A program made the position numbers and the translations under genes. From Caballeronia glathei (GTDB taxonomy: Bacteria > Pseudomonadota > Gammaproteobacteria > Burkholderiales > Burkholderiaceae), in assembly GCF_000698595.1 (NCBI RefSeq), contig NZ_JFHC01000002.1, forward strand, positions 229,117 through 293,116: DNA of 64,000 nucleotides, read 5' to 3'. The first letter of the stretch is position 1. Each line of letters opens with the position of its first letter. Under the pieces are notes generated by a model that saw only the letters and a program-made list of their open reading frames with translations, was not told the origin of the DNA and searched no databases. Positions 25,798 to 34,208 of the stretch are shown here, in pieces.

Positions 25798-27150
25798 ATG
25801 CAGAACGCCAAGAACATGCAAACGCAGGCAAAGCCGGCACAGCAGCCGCCCGCGGGTCCGCCGCGCCTGGGCGGCGAGATCATGCGCGTCGAGAACGTGA
25901 GCCGCGGCTTCAACAAGACGCAGGGCGAACTGCTCGTCCTGGAAGACGCGAACCTCACGCTGCGCGAGGGCGAGATCGTCGGCTTGCTGGGGCGCTCGGG
26001 CTCCGGGAAGTCGACGCTCCTGCGCATCATCGCGGGCCTGATCGAGCCGACGGGCGGCGCGGTCTCCTATCTGGGCAAGCCGCTGCGCGGGCCGGCCAAG
26101 GGCGTCGCGATGGTGTTCCAGACGTTCGCGCTCTTTCCCTGGCTCACCGTGCTGCAGAACGTGGAGGCGGGGCTCGAGGCGCAGGGCGTGCCCGCGCGCG
26201 AGCGCCGCGAGCGCGCGCTCGCCGCGATCGACCTGATCGGCCTCGACGGCTTCGAGAACGCGTATCCGCGCGAGCTGTCGGGCGGCATGCGCCAGCGCGT
26301 GGGCTTCGCGCGGGCGCTGGTCGTCGATCCGACGCTGCTCCTCATGGACGAGCCCTTCTCCGCGCTCGACGTGCTGACTGCCGAAAACCTGCGCACCGAC
26401 CTGCTCGATCTCTGGACGCAGGGGCGCATGCCGATCAAGTCGGTGTTGATCGTTACGCACAACATCGAGGAAGCGGTGTTCATGTGCGACCGGATTCTGG
26501 TGCTGTCGTCGAATCCGGGGCGCGTGATGGCCGAGATCAAGGTGCCGTTCAAGCACCCGCGCAACCGGCTCGACCCGGCGTTCCGGCGGCTCGTCGACGA
26601 CATCTACGCGAAGATGACCGCGCGCCAGCTCGGCGAGGCGACGAAGAAGGGGCTTGAGCTCGGAAGCTGGCTGCCGAACGTGTCGACGAACCTGATGGCG
26701 GGTCTCATCGAGACGCTTGCCGCCGAGCCGTATCACGGCCGCGCGGACATGCCGGAAATCGCGCGCTCGCTGCACCTGGAAGTGGACGACCTGTTTCCGA
26801 TCGCCGAAGTGCTTCAGCATCTCGGTTTCGCCGACGTGCGCGAGGGCGACATCTATCTGACGCCGCCCGCCCGCGTGTTCGCCGAATTCGGCACGCAGGA
26901 GCGCAAGATGATGTTCGCCGAGCATCTGCTGCGGCACGTGCCGCTCGCCGCGCGGATCAAGAAGGTGCTCAACGAGCGGCCGGGGCACCGCGCGCCGCGC
27001 GTGCGCTTCGAGCAGGAACTGGAGGATTTCCTCTCCGACAAGGCCGCCGAGGAAACGCTCGACGCCGTGATCGAATGGGGCCGCTACGGCGAGATTTTCT
27101 CGTACAACGACCAGACGGAAATGCTCAGTCTGGAGGACGTGGAATCGTGA
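25798..27150 (+). CDS. ABC transporter ATP-binding protein with C-terminal AAA-associated domain
   Basis: A 450-residue NrtD/SsuB-type ATPase. Walker A GRSGSGKST near residue 66, signature LSGGMRQR near 160, and Walker B LLLMDEPFSALD near 180 are intact. Beyond the normal end at about 280, residues 300-440 form an AAA-associated domain (AEPYHGRADMPEIARSL, then FAEHLLRHVPLAARIKK) known from a subset of these ATPases and thought to be regulatory. Start supported by position and a GAGGACGAG element. It is the last gene of a two-gene operon with the fused permease. Confidence 0.92.
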   Translation: MQNAKNMQTQAKPAQQPPAGPPRLGGEIMRVENVSRGFNKTQGELLVLEDANLTLREGEIVGLLGRSGSGKSTLLRIIAGLIEPTGGAVSYLGKPLRGPAKGVAMVFQTFALFPWLTVLQNVEAGLEAQGVPARERRERALAAIDLIGLDGFENAYPRELSGGMRQRVGFARALVVDPTLLLMDEPFSALDVLTAENLRTDLLDLWTQGRMPIKSVLIVTHNIEEAVFMCDRILVLSSNPGRVMAEIKVPFKHPRNRLDPAFRRLVDDIYAKMTARQLGEATKKGLELGSWLPNVSTNLMAGLIETLAAEPYHGRADMPEIARSLHLEVDDLFPIAEVLQHLGFADVREGDIYLTPPARVFAEFGTQERKMMFAEHLLRHVPLAARIKKVLNERPGHRAPRVRFEQELEDFLSDKAAEETLDAVIEWGRYGEIFSYNDQTEMLSLEDVES

Positions 27151-27173
27151 GCGGCTTCTGAGTCGCTCGCAGC

Positions 27174-27213
27174 GAAAAAAACGGCTTGCGCGATATCACG
27201 CAAGCCGTTTTTT
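27174..27213. terminator. bidirectional rho-independent terminator
   Basis: Stem AAACGGCTTGCG / CGCAAGCCGTTT with flanking A and T runs, lying between the convergent ATPase and lipoprotein genes. Confidence 0.9.
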
Positions 27214-27228
27214 ATGCACCGCGCACGT

Positions 27229-27738
27229 CTACTGCAAATTCCCCCACCGCGCGACCGCCGGTTCCGCCGACGCCCATTTCCACCCGTTCGGCAGCTTGCA
27301 GGCGGTGGCGAGGAACCAGTCCCGATGCATGCCGGGGCCGTCGCCATCGGCGACGGAGAATGCGAATTCCTTGCAGGTCGCAAGCGCGCTGTTGAATTCG
27401 CGCACGACGCGCACTTCGCCGTGGCCGTTCTCGACTGGCAGCGTGTGCTTGACCTGCCACGGCCGCGTATCGCCGACCGCCGAGACGCCCGCCACCGCGG
27501 CGATCGCCATTTGCTGGTCGTCGTGCAGCGACTTCATCACGCGTTTCACGGCTTCGTCGGTGGCGGCCTGCACCGCGATGCCGACACCGATGCCGATCGC
27601 GGGATTGCTCGTCACGACGCCGGTCGCGACGCCCGCGGCCGCACCGCTCGCCGCGCCGATCGACGACGACGCGCAGCCGCTCACGAAGCCGCAGCTCGCG
27701 GCCGCGGCCGCGAGCGCGAGGACAAGGCGCATCGTCAT
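27229..27738 (-). CDS. predicted lipoprotein with glycine-zipper segment, paralogue of upstream gene
   Basis: A 169-residue protein with a lipoprotein signal (ASCGFVSGC; lipobox VSGC) followed by a Gly/Ala-rich membrane-type stretch (GAASGAAAGVATGVV). The C-terminus KWASAEPAVARWGNLQ closely matches the end of the upstream gene product, so the two arose by tandem duplication. The ATG overlaps the upstream stop as ATGA, implying coupled synthesis. No enzymatic motif is visible; location in the inner leaflet of the outer membrane or in the inner membrane is expected. Confidence 0.82.
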   Translation of the reverse strand: MTMRLVLALAAAAASCGFVSGCASSSIGAASGAAAGVATGVVTSNPAIGIGVGIAVQAATDEAVKRVMKSLHDDQQMAIAAVAGVSAVGDTRPWQVKHTLPVENGHGEVRVVREFNSALATCKEFAFSVADGDGPGMHRDWFLATACKLPNGWKWASAEPAVARWGNLQ

Positions 27739-28289
27739 TGCAGCGCGCCCCAGCGCGGCGTGGCGGGCTCCGCCGATGCCCATTTCCACTTGTCGCCGTC
27801 GCGGCACACCGACGCCACGTAGAACGCGCTGTCGGCGGCGCGGTTCTGGGTGGCGTCGCGATCGACGGAGAACACGATCTCCTTGCAGTCGAGCGTTCCG
27901 CTGCTGATGGTCCGGCTGACCGTGACGCGGCCCTTTTCGTCTTCCTCGATCGGCACCGAATGCGTGGCGCGCCACGGCGCCACCGCGCCGACCGCGAGCG
28001 GACCGGCGGCCGAGGCGATCTTGTCCTGCGTATCGGTGTGCACGACGCGCTGCGAATACTGCACGCCGGCGCGGGCGGCCGCGACCGCGCCAAGGCCAAT
28101 GCCGGTGGCGACGGCCGCGTTGTTGGTGACCGCGCCGGCGATCGCCGCGCCCGCGATACCCGCGCCCGCGGTGGCGCCTTCGCTATAGACAGAGTTGCAG
28201 CCCGTGAGGCTCGAGCAGGCGATCGCGCCTGAAACTATCGCGGCGAGCGCGACGGCGTTGCGGCGGCGCCGTGGACCCATTCTCTGCAT
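27735..28289 (-). CDS. predicted lipoprotein with glycine-zipper segment
   Basis: A 184-residue protein starting MQRMGPRRRRN, with a signal peptide ending in the lipobox LTGC, a Gly/Ala zipper (AGAGIAGAAIAGAVTNNAAVATG), and the shared C-terminal motif KWKWASAEPATPRWGALQ. It is the first of two coupled paralogues. The start at 28289 gives a normal signal peptide and follows AAGGAAAAGCAAC; the open frame to 28361 adds only charged residues. Function unknown. Confidence 0.8.
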   Translation of the reverse strand: MQRMGPRRRRNAVALAAIVSGAIACSSLTGCNSVYSEGATAGAGIAGAAIAGAVTNNAAVATGIGLGAVAAARAGVQYSQRVVHTDTQDKIASAAGPLAVGAVAPWRATHSVPIEEDEKGRVTVSRTISSGTLDCKEIVFSVDRDATQNRAADSAFYVASVCRDGDKWKWASAEPATPRWGALQ

Positions 28290-28683
28290 GTTGCTTTTCC
28301 TTCGTCTGCCTTTCTTTGTTCTTTCGATGCGATGCTCCGCGTGCCCGACGCCGTGGCACAAACCTCGGAACCCTAAGCAATACGCGGCTGCCCGAGATTT
28401 TGAAGCATGCTTCTAATTACCGGACAAAGAAAATTGCAAGAAATTGCAAACGGATGCGGCAGCGAGCGGGAATTGTGGCAAGCGGCGAAGACCGGACGGA
28501 CCACGATGGTGCCGCCTGAAAGCGGCAAGTCAGCGACGCGCCCGCCATGTCCTCGACAAACCCGCACGAGCCGCAACGTGGCCGCGAAGGGTCGCGAAGG
28601 GCCGCAAAGCGCCGGCTCAGGCCAAAACGAAAGCGCCGGCTTCAGGGCCGGCGCTGCAGGAACATCGTGAAGGGAGCGGAGCT
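28290..28683. other. intergenic region upstream of the lipoprotein pair
   Basis: 394 bases between two minus-strand genes. It contains the sigma-54 activator terminator at 28623-28655 and an AT-rich patch near 28370-28450 that is a likely promoter for the lipoprotein pair. No gene is supported. Confidence 0.5.
28623..28655 (-). terminator. terminator of the receiverless sigma-54 activator gene
   Basis: Perfect 9-bp stem AGCGCCGGC / GCCGGCGCT around a 6-base loop, followed on the minus strand by the T-rich tail TTCGTTTTGG. Confidence 0.75.
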
Positions 28684-29751
28684 TCAGCCTTCGGTCGTCG
28701 GGCTCGGCGTGTCGGTTTCGGCGCCTTCGTTCTCATAGGCGCCAAGCCGGTTGTAGAGCGTCTTCAGGCTGACGCCAAGCGCCTTCGCCGCGCGACGCTT
28801 GTCGCCGCCGCAGTGCTTGAGCGTGCCGAGGATGATCTGCTTCTGCGCGTCGGCGAGCGGCGTGCCGACCCACACGTTCATCGCGTCGCCCTGCGTGACG
28901 GGCTTCTTCACCCGCGACGCCAGATGCGGATGCGCGATCTCGACCGTCTTCTCCGCGAGAATGAACGCGCGGTACACCGTGTTCTTCAGCTCGCGCACGT
29001 TGCCCGGCCACGAATACGTGCGCAGCATGTCGAGTGCGCGCTTGCTGAACGACTTGTTCGTTCCTTCCTGCGCGTTCATCTCCGCAAGGAAATGCTGCGC
29101 GAGAAACTCGCGGTCCGAATCGCGCTCGCGCAACGGCGGCGCGCGCAGCGGAAACACGGCGAGCCGGTACATCAGGTCCTCGCGCAGGCCGTTCTCCTTG
29201 ACGGCCACCACCGGGTCCCGGTTGGTCGCGGCGATCACGCGCACGTCGGAATGGATCAGGTCGCTGCCGCCCACGCGAAAGAACGTGCCGGTCTCGAGCG
29301 CGCGCAGGAGCTTCACCTGCCGCACCGGCGACATCTCGGTCACTTCGTCGAGAAAGAGCGTGCCGCTGTTCGCATGCTCGAAATAGCCGATGCGCCCCTG
29401 CACCGCGCCCGTGAAGCTGCCTTTCTCGTGGCCGAAGAGTTCCGCTTCGATCAGGTTGTCGGGAATCGCGCCGCAGTTCACGGCGATGAACGGGGCGTCC
29501 TTGCGTGCGCTGTGATCGTGGATCGTGCGGGCGATCAGTTCCTTGCCGGTGCCGGATTCGCCGATGATGAGCGCGGTCGCGTCGGTGGATGCCACGCGCT
29601 CGATCTGCGAATACAACTCCAGCATCACGGGCGACGAGCCGTATAAAAGTCCGAACGACTTCAGGCCCGGCACTGCTCCCGCGCTGCGTTTCTTGTGCGC
29701 CGGCGTGACGCCGGAGGCGACGGCCGGCGGGTCCAGATCGGTTGACGCCAT
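28684..29751 (-). CDS. sigma-54-dependent activator without receiver domain
   Basis: A 355-residue enhancer-binding protein. After about 40 residues with no sensory domain comes the AAA+ core: Walker A GESGTGKE near 64, the sigma-54 contact loop as GSFTGA (rather than GAFTGA) near 111, Walker [11 protein letters not shown], and the R-finger region. The C-terminal Fis-type helix-turn-helix is [18 protein letters not shown]. It closely resembles the receiver-bearing regulator at 31721. The ATG at 29751 has AGGAC nine bases upstream; a TTG at 29769 is the longer option. Its targets are not identifiable here. Confidence 0.9.
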   Translation of the reverse strand: MASTDLDPPAVASGVTPAHKKRSAGAVPGLKSFGLLYGSSPVMLELYSQIERVASTDATALIIGESGTGKELIARTIHDHSARKDAPFIAVNCGAIPDNLIEAELFGHEKGSFTGAVQGRIGYFEHANSGTLFLDEVTEMSPVRQVKLLRALETGTFFRVGGSDLIHSDVRVIAATNRDPVVAVKENGLREDLMYRLAVFPLRAPPLRERDSDREFLAQHFLAEMNAQEGTNKSFSKRALDMLRTYSWPGNVRELKNTVYRAFILAEKTVEIAHPHLASRVKKPVTQGDAMNVWVGTPLADAQKQIILGTLKHCGGDKRRAAKALGVSLKTLYNRLGAYENEGAETDTPSPTTEG

Positions 29752-30309
29752 GTGTGTTTTGTCCTGCAAATGTTATTCGGTCTCCGGGCAAGCGGCAGGC
29801 AGCCGCTCACGGAGAGATTGCGTCGGCTCGAACGACGCGCGACGCCCGGGCGTCGTTCGCGAGGGCCCGCGGCGGTGATGCGTATCTCGTCGCTGGCGCG
29901 GCACAGGGACGACGGGCTGTCGCGCTTCACGCGCAAATCGACGAGTCGATGGCCCGATCGTGCGTGGAATCCATATCGAATGCCCGCGACCGCACTGGAT
30001 GGCGAAGGGCACGCGACTTATCTCATAAACGCTATTTAACCATTCGCGGTGACGTCGCGGCAATGAGCTTCGGGGCTTCGCGCGCAATTTGTCTGATCGC
30101 CGCGCGCCTTGGCCCGCGCGGCCGGCAAGCTTCACCGCCGCGTTCGCGAAAGTTACATGGCGACGGCGTAATAGTTACCCGTCGGCCGTGGTCCGGGCGC
30201 TGCGCGAAGCACGGTTGAACGCGCGAATAAAGTGCGCTTCGAGCGCCTGGCACGAAAGCTGCGGGAAGGGGGCATCTGCAATTGAAAAGGCCGTTTCCGG
30301 CGGACCGCC
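29752..30309. other. intergenic region
   Basis: 558 bases with no supportable gene on either strand. ATCTCATAAACGCTATTTAACC around 30019 is a locally AT-rich stretch and may be promoter sequence for the activator gene. No sigma-54 -24/-12 pair was found by eye. Confidence 0.4.
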
Positions 30310-30645
30310 ATGGAAGACTCCCTGAATTTCGAGATTCCCGTGCAAGACGCGCCACGCCCCGTCCGGCGTGCGCGAGCGAGCCGTTCGGGCGCGCCGGGCG
30401 TGGATCGCCCGGAACTCCAGACCGGTGAGCCAATCGACATCTATCACTGGGCGGCGGTGGCGCTCGTCACCGCGCTGATGTGCGCGGTGCTCGCCTACGC
30501 GGCCGGAACGCCCGCGCTCACGCGCGCGGCGAACGTGACGAGCGTCGTATTCGGCGCGATGGGTGGGGCGCTCGTGTTTGCAGGGCTCGTGCGCAAGCTG
30601 CGCCGGTTCGCCGCCGTGCGCGTCGCGCAAAGGCGATCGCGCTGA
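30310..30645 (+). CDS. small hypothetical membrane protein
   Basis: A 111-residue protein: an Arg/Pro-rich cytoplasmic head of about 45 residues, then two hydrophobic segments (WAAVALVTALMCAVLAYAAG and VTSVVFGAMGGALVFAGLV) and a basic tail. It is monocistronic and precedes a run of small stress-type genes. No ribosome site is obvious before the ATG, though GGCGGACCGCC lies there. No family recognised. Confidence 0.6.
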   Translation: MEDSLNFEIPVQDAPRPVRRARASRSGAPGVDRPELQTGEPIDIYHWAAVALVTALMCAVLAYAAGTPALTRAANVTSVVFGAMGGALVFAGLVRKLRRFAAVRVAQRRSR

Positions 30646-30768
30646 CCCCTGGCGAGCGCGCGAGAAAAACGTGCAGTCAGGACGTGCAGTCGCGACCGAT
30701 TCCCGTATAACTATCCCATGCGCTCACCCATGAACTCCCCCCATGACAAACGGCAAGGAATTGACGAC

Positions 30769-31086
30769 ATGAGTCAGACGACTGTCCAGCTTGCGTTGGG
30801 CAAGCAAAAGATCATCGAAGACATCAAGGTGCTGCTGAACGATTCGGAAGAACTGCTGCGCCTCTCCGCATCGCTGCCCGGCGAAGGCGTGGACGCACTG
30901 CGCGCGCGTCTGCGCGATCACGTCGAGACGGCACGCGGCGCCCTCGAGGATGCCCAGTCGAGTGCGCAGTCGCGCTACCGCGCGGGCATCGACTGCACGG
31001 AGAAGTACGTGCGCGAGAACCCGTGGCAGGCGGTAGGCGTCGCGGCTGGCATCGGATTCTTCATCGGCCTGCTGGTTTCGCGCTGA
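30769..31086 (+). CDS. DUF883 family protein, ElaB/YqjD type
   Basis: A 105-residue tail-anchored protein. A long amphipathic helix with KIIEDIKVLLNDSEELLRL and ARLRDHVETARGALEDAQ leads to YVRENPWQAVGVAAGIGFFIGLLVSR, whose VRENPWQA..G..AG.GF.IG pattern is diagnostic. E. coli ElaB/YqjD bind ribosomes at the inner membrane under RpoS control. AAGGA nine bases before the ATG supports this start over the in-frame ATG at 30718. Confidence 0.9.
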   Translation: MSQTTVQLALGKQKIIEDIKVLLNDSEELLRLSASLPGEGVDALRARLRDHVETARGALEDAQSSAQSRYRAGIDCTEKYVRENPWQAVGVAAGIGFFIGLLVSR

Positions 31087-31145
31087 AGACGCTTCACCGG
31101 ATTCACGTGGTTTGACGCATGCATTTGACGACAAGGGAGAACACA

Positions 31146-31397
31146 ATGGCACGACCCAGAATCGGAATCTTCGGCGCACTGTTCGCGGTCGGCAGCGTGC
31201 TCGCCTGGAAGTGGGTGCAGTCGCAGGACGCGTCGAAACGGCGCGCGGCGCGCGACCTCAACCGCTGGGAAGACGAGGGCGGCAAGGTGGCGACGCCCGC
31301 GAGCGCGTCGTCGATCGCGCCCGCCGACGCCGCCCATGCGAACGGCAGCGGAGTGATCGGCGGGACGCCCGAAGCCTGGCATTTTCCCCGCAGCTGA
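31146..31397 (+). CDS. small hypothetical membrane-anchored protein
   Basis: An 83-residue protein, 59 bases after the DUF883 gene and probably co-transcribed. Residues 5-23 (RIGIFGALFAVGSVLAWKW) form a single membrane or signal-anchor segment, followed by a polar, Ala/Ser-rich tail. AAGGGAGAACACA precedes the ATG. No family recognised; the pairing with DUF883 suggests an envelope stress role. Confidence 0.75.
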   Translation: MARPRIGIFGALFAVGSVLAWKWVQSQDASKRRAARDLNRWEDEGGKVATPASASSIAPADAAHANGSGVIGGTPEAWHFPRS

Positions 31398-31720
31398 GGC
31401 TTGCTTCGACATCGCTGCAAGCGCCGTTTGCAACGCTTTATCGCGGTATTTCGAAAGACGAACGCGCGTCCATAGGGCGTGTGTTTCATCCCGATAAAGC
31501 CTTATAATCAAACCATAAACAGCAATAATTTCGCTGTATGGCAAATGTTGCATCCACGCAATCCATAGCCGTGCAGAACATCGGAAACTTTTTCACTTCA
31601 GCGCGCTGCTCCGCTCTACCGGACAGACGCGCTCGGCCTGGCGGCGCTGCGGCGCCCGCCCAGAGACATCCGCGCCGCACCGGCGCGTGACCTGAAACAC
31701 TTTGGAAAAACTCGAGACGC
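31398..31720. promoter_or_regulatory. intergenic region upstream of NtrC-type regulator
   Basis: 323 bases without a gene. The part 31495-31555 is AT-rich (GCCTTATAATCAAACC) and includes a good -10 (TATAAT at 31504-31509). A TGGCAAATGTTGCA nearby was examined as a sigma-54 site and rejected on spacing. Confidence 0.5.
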
Positions 31721-33124
31721 ATGCCACACGTATTGATTGTCGATGACGATCCCAGTACCCGCGAGGCACTAGCCGCGATCATCGGCGAAGACGGACTGAC
31801 GACAGCCACGGCCGGCGACCTGCGCGAAGCGCGCATCCAGCTCGTGAGGCAGACGCCCGATGTCGTTTTCACCGATCTCAAGCTGCCGGACGGCTCGGGC
31901 GTCGATCTGTTCGAGGACCTCGATCCGCGTTCGGGCGTCGAGGTGATCGTGATCACCGGCCACGCGACGGTCGAGTCCGCCGTGAGCGCGCTCAAGATGG
32001 GCGCGACCGACTATCTCGTCAAGCCGATCAACATGCAGCGCGTGAAGGCGATCCTCTCGCGCCTGCCGCGCCCCGGCGACCTGAAGGCGGAAATCGGCAC
32101 GCTGCGCGGCGAGTTGCGCCGCATGGGGCGTTTCGGCCTCATGCTCGGCAATTCGCCGGCGATGCAGACCGTCTACGACCAGATCGGGCGCGTCGCGCCG
32201 ACGGCCGCCTCGGTGCTGCTGATCGGCGAGTCAGGCACCGGCAAGGAAGTCGCCGCGCAGACGCTGCACGAGCTGAGCCTGCGCCGCAAGCATTCGTTCA
32301 TCGCGGTGAACTGCGGCGCGATTTCGCCGAACCTGATCGAGTCGGAGATGTTCGGCCACGAGCGCGGGTCTTTCACCGGCGCCGATCGCCAGCACAAGGG
32401 CTATTTCGAACGCGCGAACGGCGGCACGCTCTTTCTCGACGAAATCACCGAGATGCCGATCGAGCTTCAGGTGAAGCTCCTGCGCGTGCTGGAAACGGGC
32501 ATGTTCATGCGCGTCGGCACGACGAAGGAACTCGAAACGGACGTGCGCCTGATCGCGGCGACCAACCGCGATCCGGAGCAGGCCGTGCTTGAAGGTAAGC
32601 TGCGCCTCGACCTGTATCACCGGCTCAACGTGTTCCCGATCAACCTGCCGCCGCTGCGCGAGCGGGGCAAGGACGTCGAACTGCTCGCGCAGGCGTTCCT
32701 CGACGAACTCAACGCGCGCTACAACACGAAGAAGCAGTTTCCGTCGGCGGTGCGTGAGATGCTGGCCTCCTATCCGTGGCCCGGCAACGTGCGCGAACTG
32801 AAGAACTACGTGCAGCGCGCGTACATCATGTCGGGCGCCGAATCGGACAGCACGGCGACGGTGCCGCTGCAGATCTCGCTCTCGAAGCCGTCGGCGGGAA
32901 CGGCGGTGACGATCGCGTTCGGCACGTCACTCGCGGAAGCCGACCGGCAGCTGATTCTCGCGACGCTCGAGCAATGCGGCGGCGTGAAGACGCGTGCGGC
33001 CGAAATCCTCGGCATCAGCCTGAAGACGCTGTATAACCGGCTCGTCGAATACGGCGAGGACGCGAGCAAGGCCGCGGTCGGCGAGGCGAGCGAACTCGGC
33101 GACGCGGACGCCGGAAACCGCTAG
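31721..33124 (+). CDS. NtrC-family sigma-54-dependent response regulator
   Basis: A 467-residue protein. Receiver residues 1-120 start HVLIVDDDPSTREAL with Asp-52 in FTDLKLPDG and KPINMQR with the conserved Lys. The AAA+ domain at about 140-375 has GESGTGKE, the contact loop GSFTGA near 215 and TLFLDEITEM. The C-terminal Fis-type helix-turn-helix is [17 protein letters not shown]. No histidine kinase gene is adjacent, so it is an orphan in this window. It is a paralogue of the receiverless activator at 28684. Confidence 0.94.
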   Translation: MPHVLIVDDDPSTREALAAIIGEDGLTTATAGDLREARIQLVRQTPDVVFTDLKLPDGSGVDLFEDLDPRSGVEVIVITGHATVESAVSALKMGATDYLVKPINMQRVKAILSRLPRPGDLKAEIGTLRGELRRMGRFGLMLGNSPAMQTVYDQIGRVAPTAASVLLIGESGTGKEVAAQTLHELSLRRKHSFIAVNCGAISPNLIESEMFGHERGSFTGADRQHKGYFERANGGTLFLDEITEMPIELQVKLLRVLETGMFMRVGTTKELETDVRLIAATNRDPEQAVLEGKLRLDLYHRLNVFPINLPPLRERGKDVELLAQAFLDELNARYNTKKQFPSAVREMLASYPWPGNVRELKNYVQRAYIMSGAESDSTATVPLQISLSKPSAGTAVTIAFGTSLAEADRQLILATLEQCGGVKTRAAEILGISLKTLYNRLVEYGEDASKAAVGEASELGDADAGNR

Positions 33125-33200
33125 CCGCAAAGGCCGGCCGGCGCGCGAAAGAGCAGACGAAAGGGCGCTGCGCCAGGCGCCGGCCGGATAGCCGCGAAGC

Positions 33201-33232
33201 ACGCCCGCGCCATGCAAGGCGCGGGCGTTTTT
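33201..33232 (+). terminator. rho-independent terminator after the NtrC-type gene
   Basis: Stem ACGCCCGCGC / GCGCGGGCGT with an 8-base loop and five T residues. Confidence 0.88.
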
Positions 33233-33397
33233 CGTTGGCAGTCCGGCCGATCGCGCCGATAATGAGATAGAAGAGACGCAGGGAAGAGACCCGGCGGGAA
33301 CGGTGTTCGGGGGCATGGCCCTTGCTGAAAGTGAAGTCGGGCTTGAGCCGGATGCGCACGCAGGCCCGACCATCACAACAACCGCCAGGAGGCCCTC

Positions 33398-33592
33398 ATG
33401 TCCGATCCCGCTTCGATTCGCGCACAGACTCCGCAGGTGCCGGACCCGCCGGTGACGCCGCCGGACGAGCCGCCGCCGCCCCAGATTCCGCCGGACACGA
33501 ATCCGGACCCGACCCGCGAGCCGCCGGTTCCGCCGCAGCAGCCGATCGGCGATCCGCCTCCGGGTCCGAACGAAACGCCGCACGTGAGGTGA
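33398..33592 (+). CDS. small proline-rich protein
   Basis: A 64-residue acidic polypeptide in which about a third of residues are Pro, arranged as PP-D/E-P repeats (PDEPPPPQIPPD, REPPVPPQQP). It lacks a signal peptide or membrane segment and should be disordered. CAGGAGG before the ATG is a strong ribosome site, which is the main reason to accept it. No family recognised. Confidence 0.65.
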   Translation: MSDPASIRAQTPQVPDPPVTPPDEPPPPQIPPDTNPDPTREPPVPPQQPIGDPPPGPNETPHVR

Positions 33593-33690
33593 GCGAAGTC
33601 TGCCGCGAAGGGGGCATTCCCCGAAATCGTGCAAGTATTGAAGAAATTTCCACCTCCGCTGTAGACATTGCAACGGATGGCGTAACAATG

Positions 33691-33723
33691 ACCGGCGTGC
33701 TTCAGCGGCGCCGGTCGTTTTTT
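33691..33723 (+). terminator. rho-independent terminator
   Basis: Stem ACCGGCG / CGCCGGT followed after CG by six T residues, between the proline-rich and the following small gene. Confidence 0.7.
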
Positions 33724-33782
33724 CGCAGCAGCTTTGCTCGCCGCCGACTCGTTCTCCGACGGCCTTCTTCTCTGGAGGCACC

Positions 33783-34019
33783 ATGAGGCACCCCGCACTC
33801 CGACGCTCCGCGCGTCATTCGTCAAAGCGTGAAGCGCGCGCCGAAGCCGCCAAGGAGGCGGCGCCGCCCGCAGCCGCGACCAGCGCGCCGATGCACGACC
33901 CGGCCGGCCAGAACCGCCCCGCGCCTGGCGTTCCGCCCGATGGCGAGCACAACCAGGGCGGCGTGCGCCGCGAAGGAATCGACTACCAGCGCGATCTCGG
34001 CTCGGAACAGGACGCCTGA
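33783..34019 (+). CDS. small hydrophilic hypothetical protein
   Basis: A 78-residue basic-to-acidic protein, Ala/Arg/Glu-rich at the front (REARAEAAKEAAPP) and ending GIDYQRDLGSEQDA, with no membrane segment. TGGAGGCACC before the ATG is a good ribosome site. It is likely disordered and sits in the cluster of small stress-type genes ahead of otsA. Function unknown. Confidence 0.6.
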   Translation: MRHPALRRSARHSSKREARAEAAKEAAPPAAATSAPMHDPAGQNRPAPGVPPDGEHNQGGVRREGIDYQRDLGSEQDA

Positions 34020-34208
34020 ACTCCGCCGTCCGTTTCACCGTCCGCAGATGCAATATTCTTCGCGGCGCGCCAGCGCCGCGTGGTTTCGTTCGTCAGTAAC
34101 ATCTATATACAAATTTTATTTTACTGATTGTAAAAACGAGGCATGGGTCTTGCATACCTTCTTTCGCCAATTCGAGCATGCAACGACAACTGATGAGGTG
34201 ACGCTGTA

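Noticed and set aside
23683..26988. A 1101-codon open frame on the minus strand
   Set aside because: It lies antisense to the intact ABC permease and ATPase genes, is Arg/His/Glu-rich low-complexity, and has no motif. It is a GC-rich shadow frame.
31539..31552. TGGCAAATGTTGCA as a sigma-54 -24/-12 promoter
   Set aside because: Only 8 bases separate GG and GC; sigma-54 promoters need 10. Kept only as a chance resemblance.
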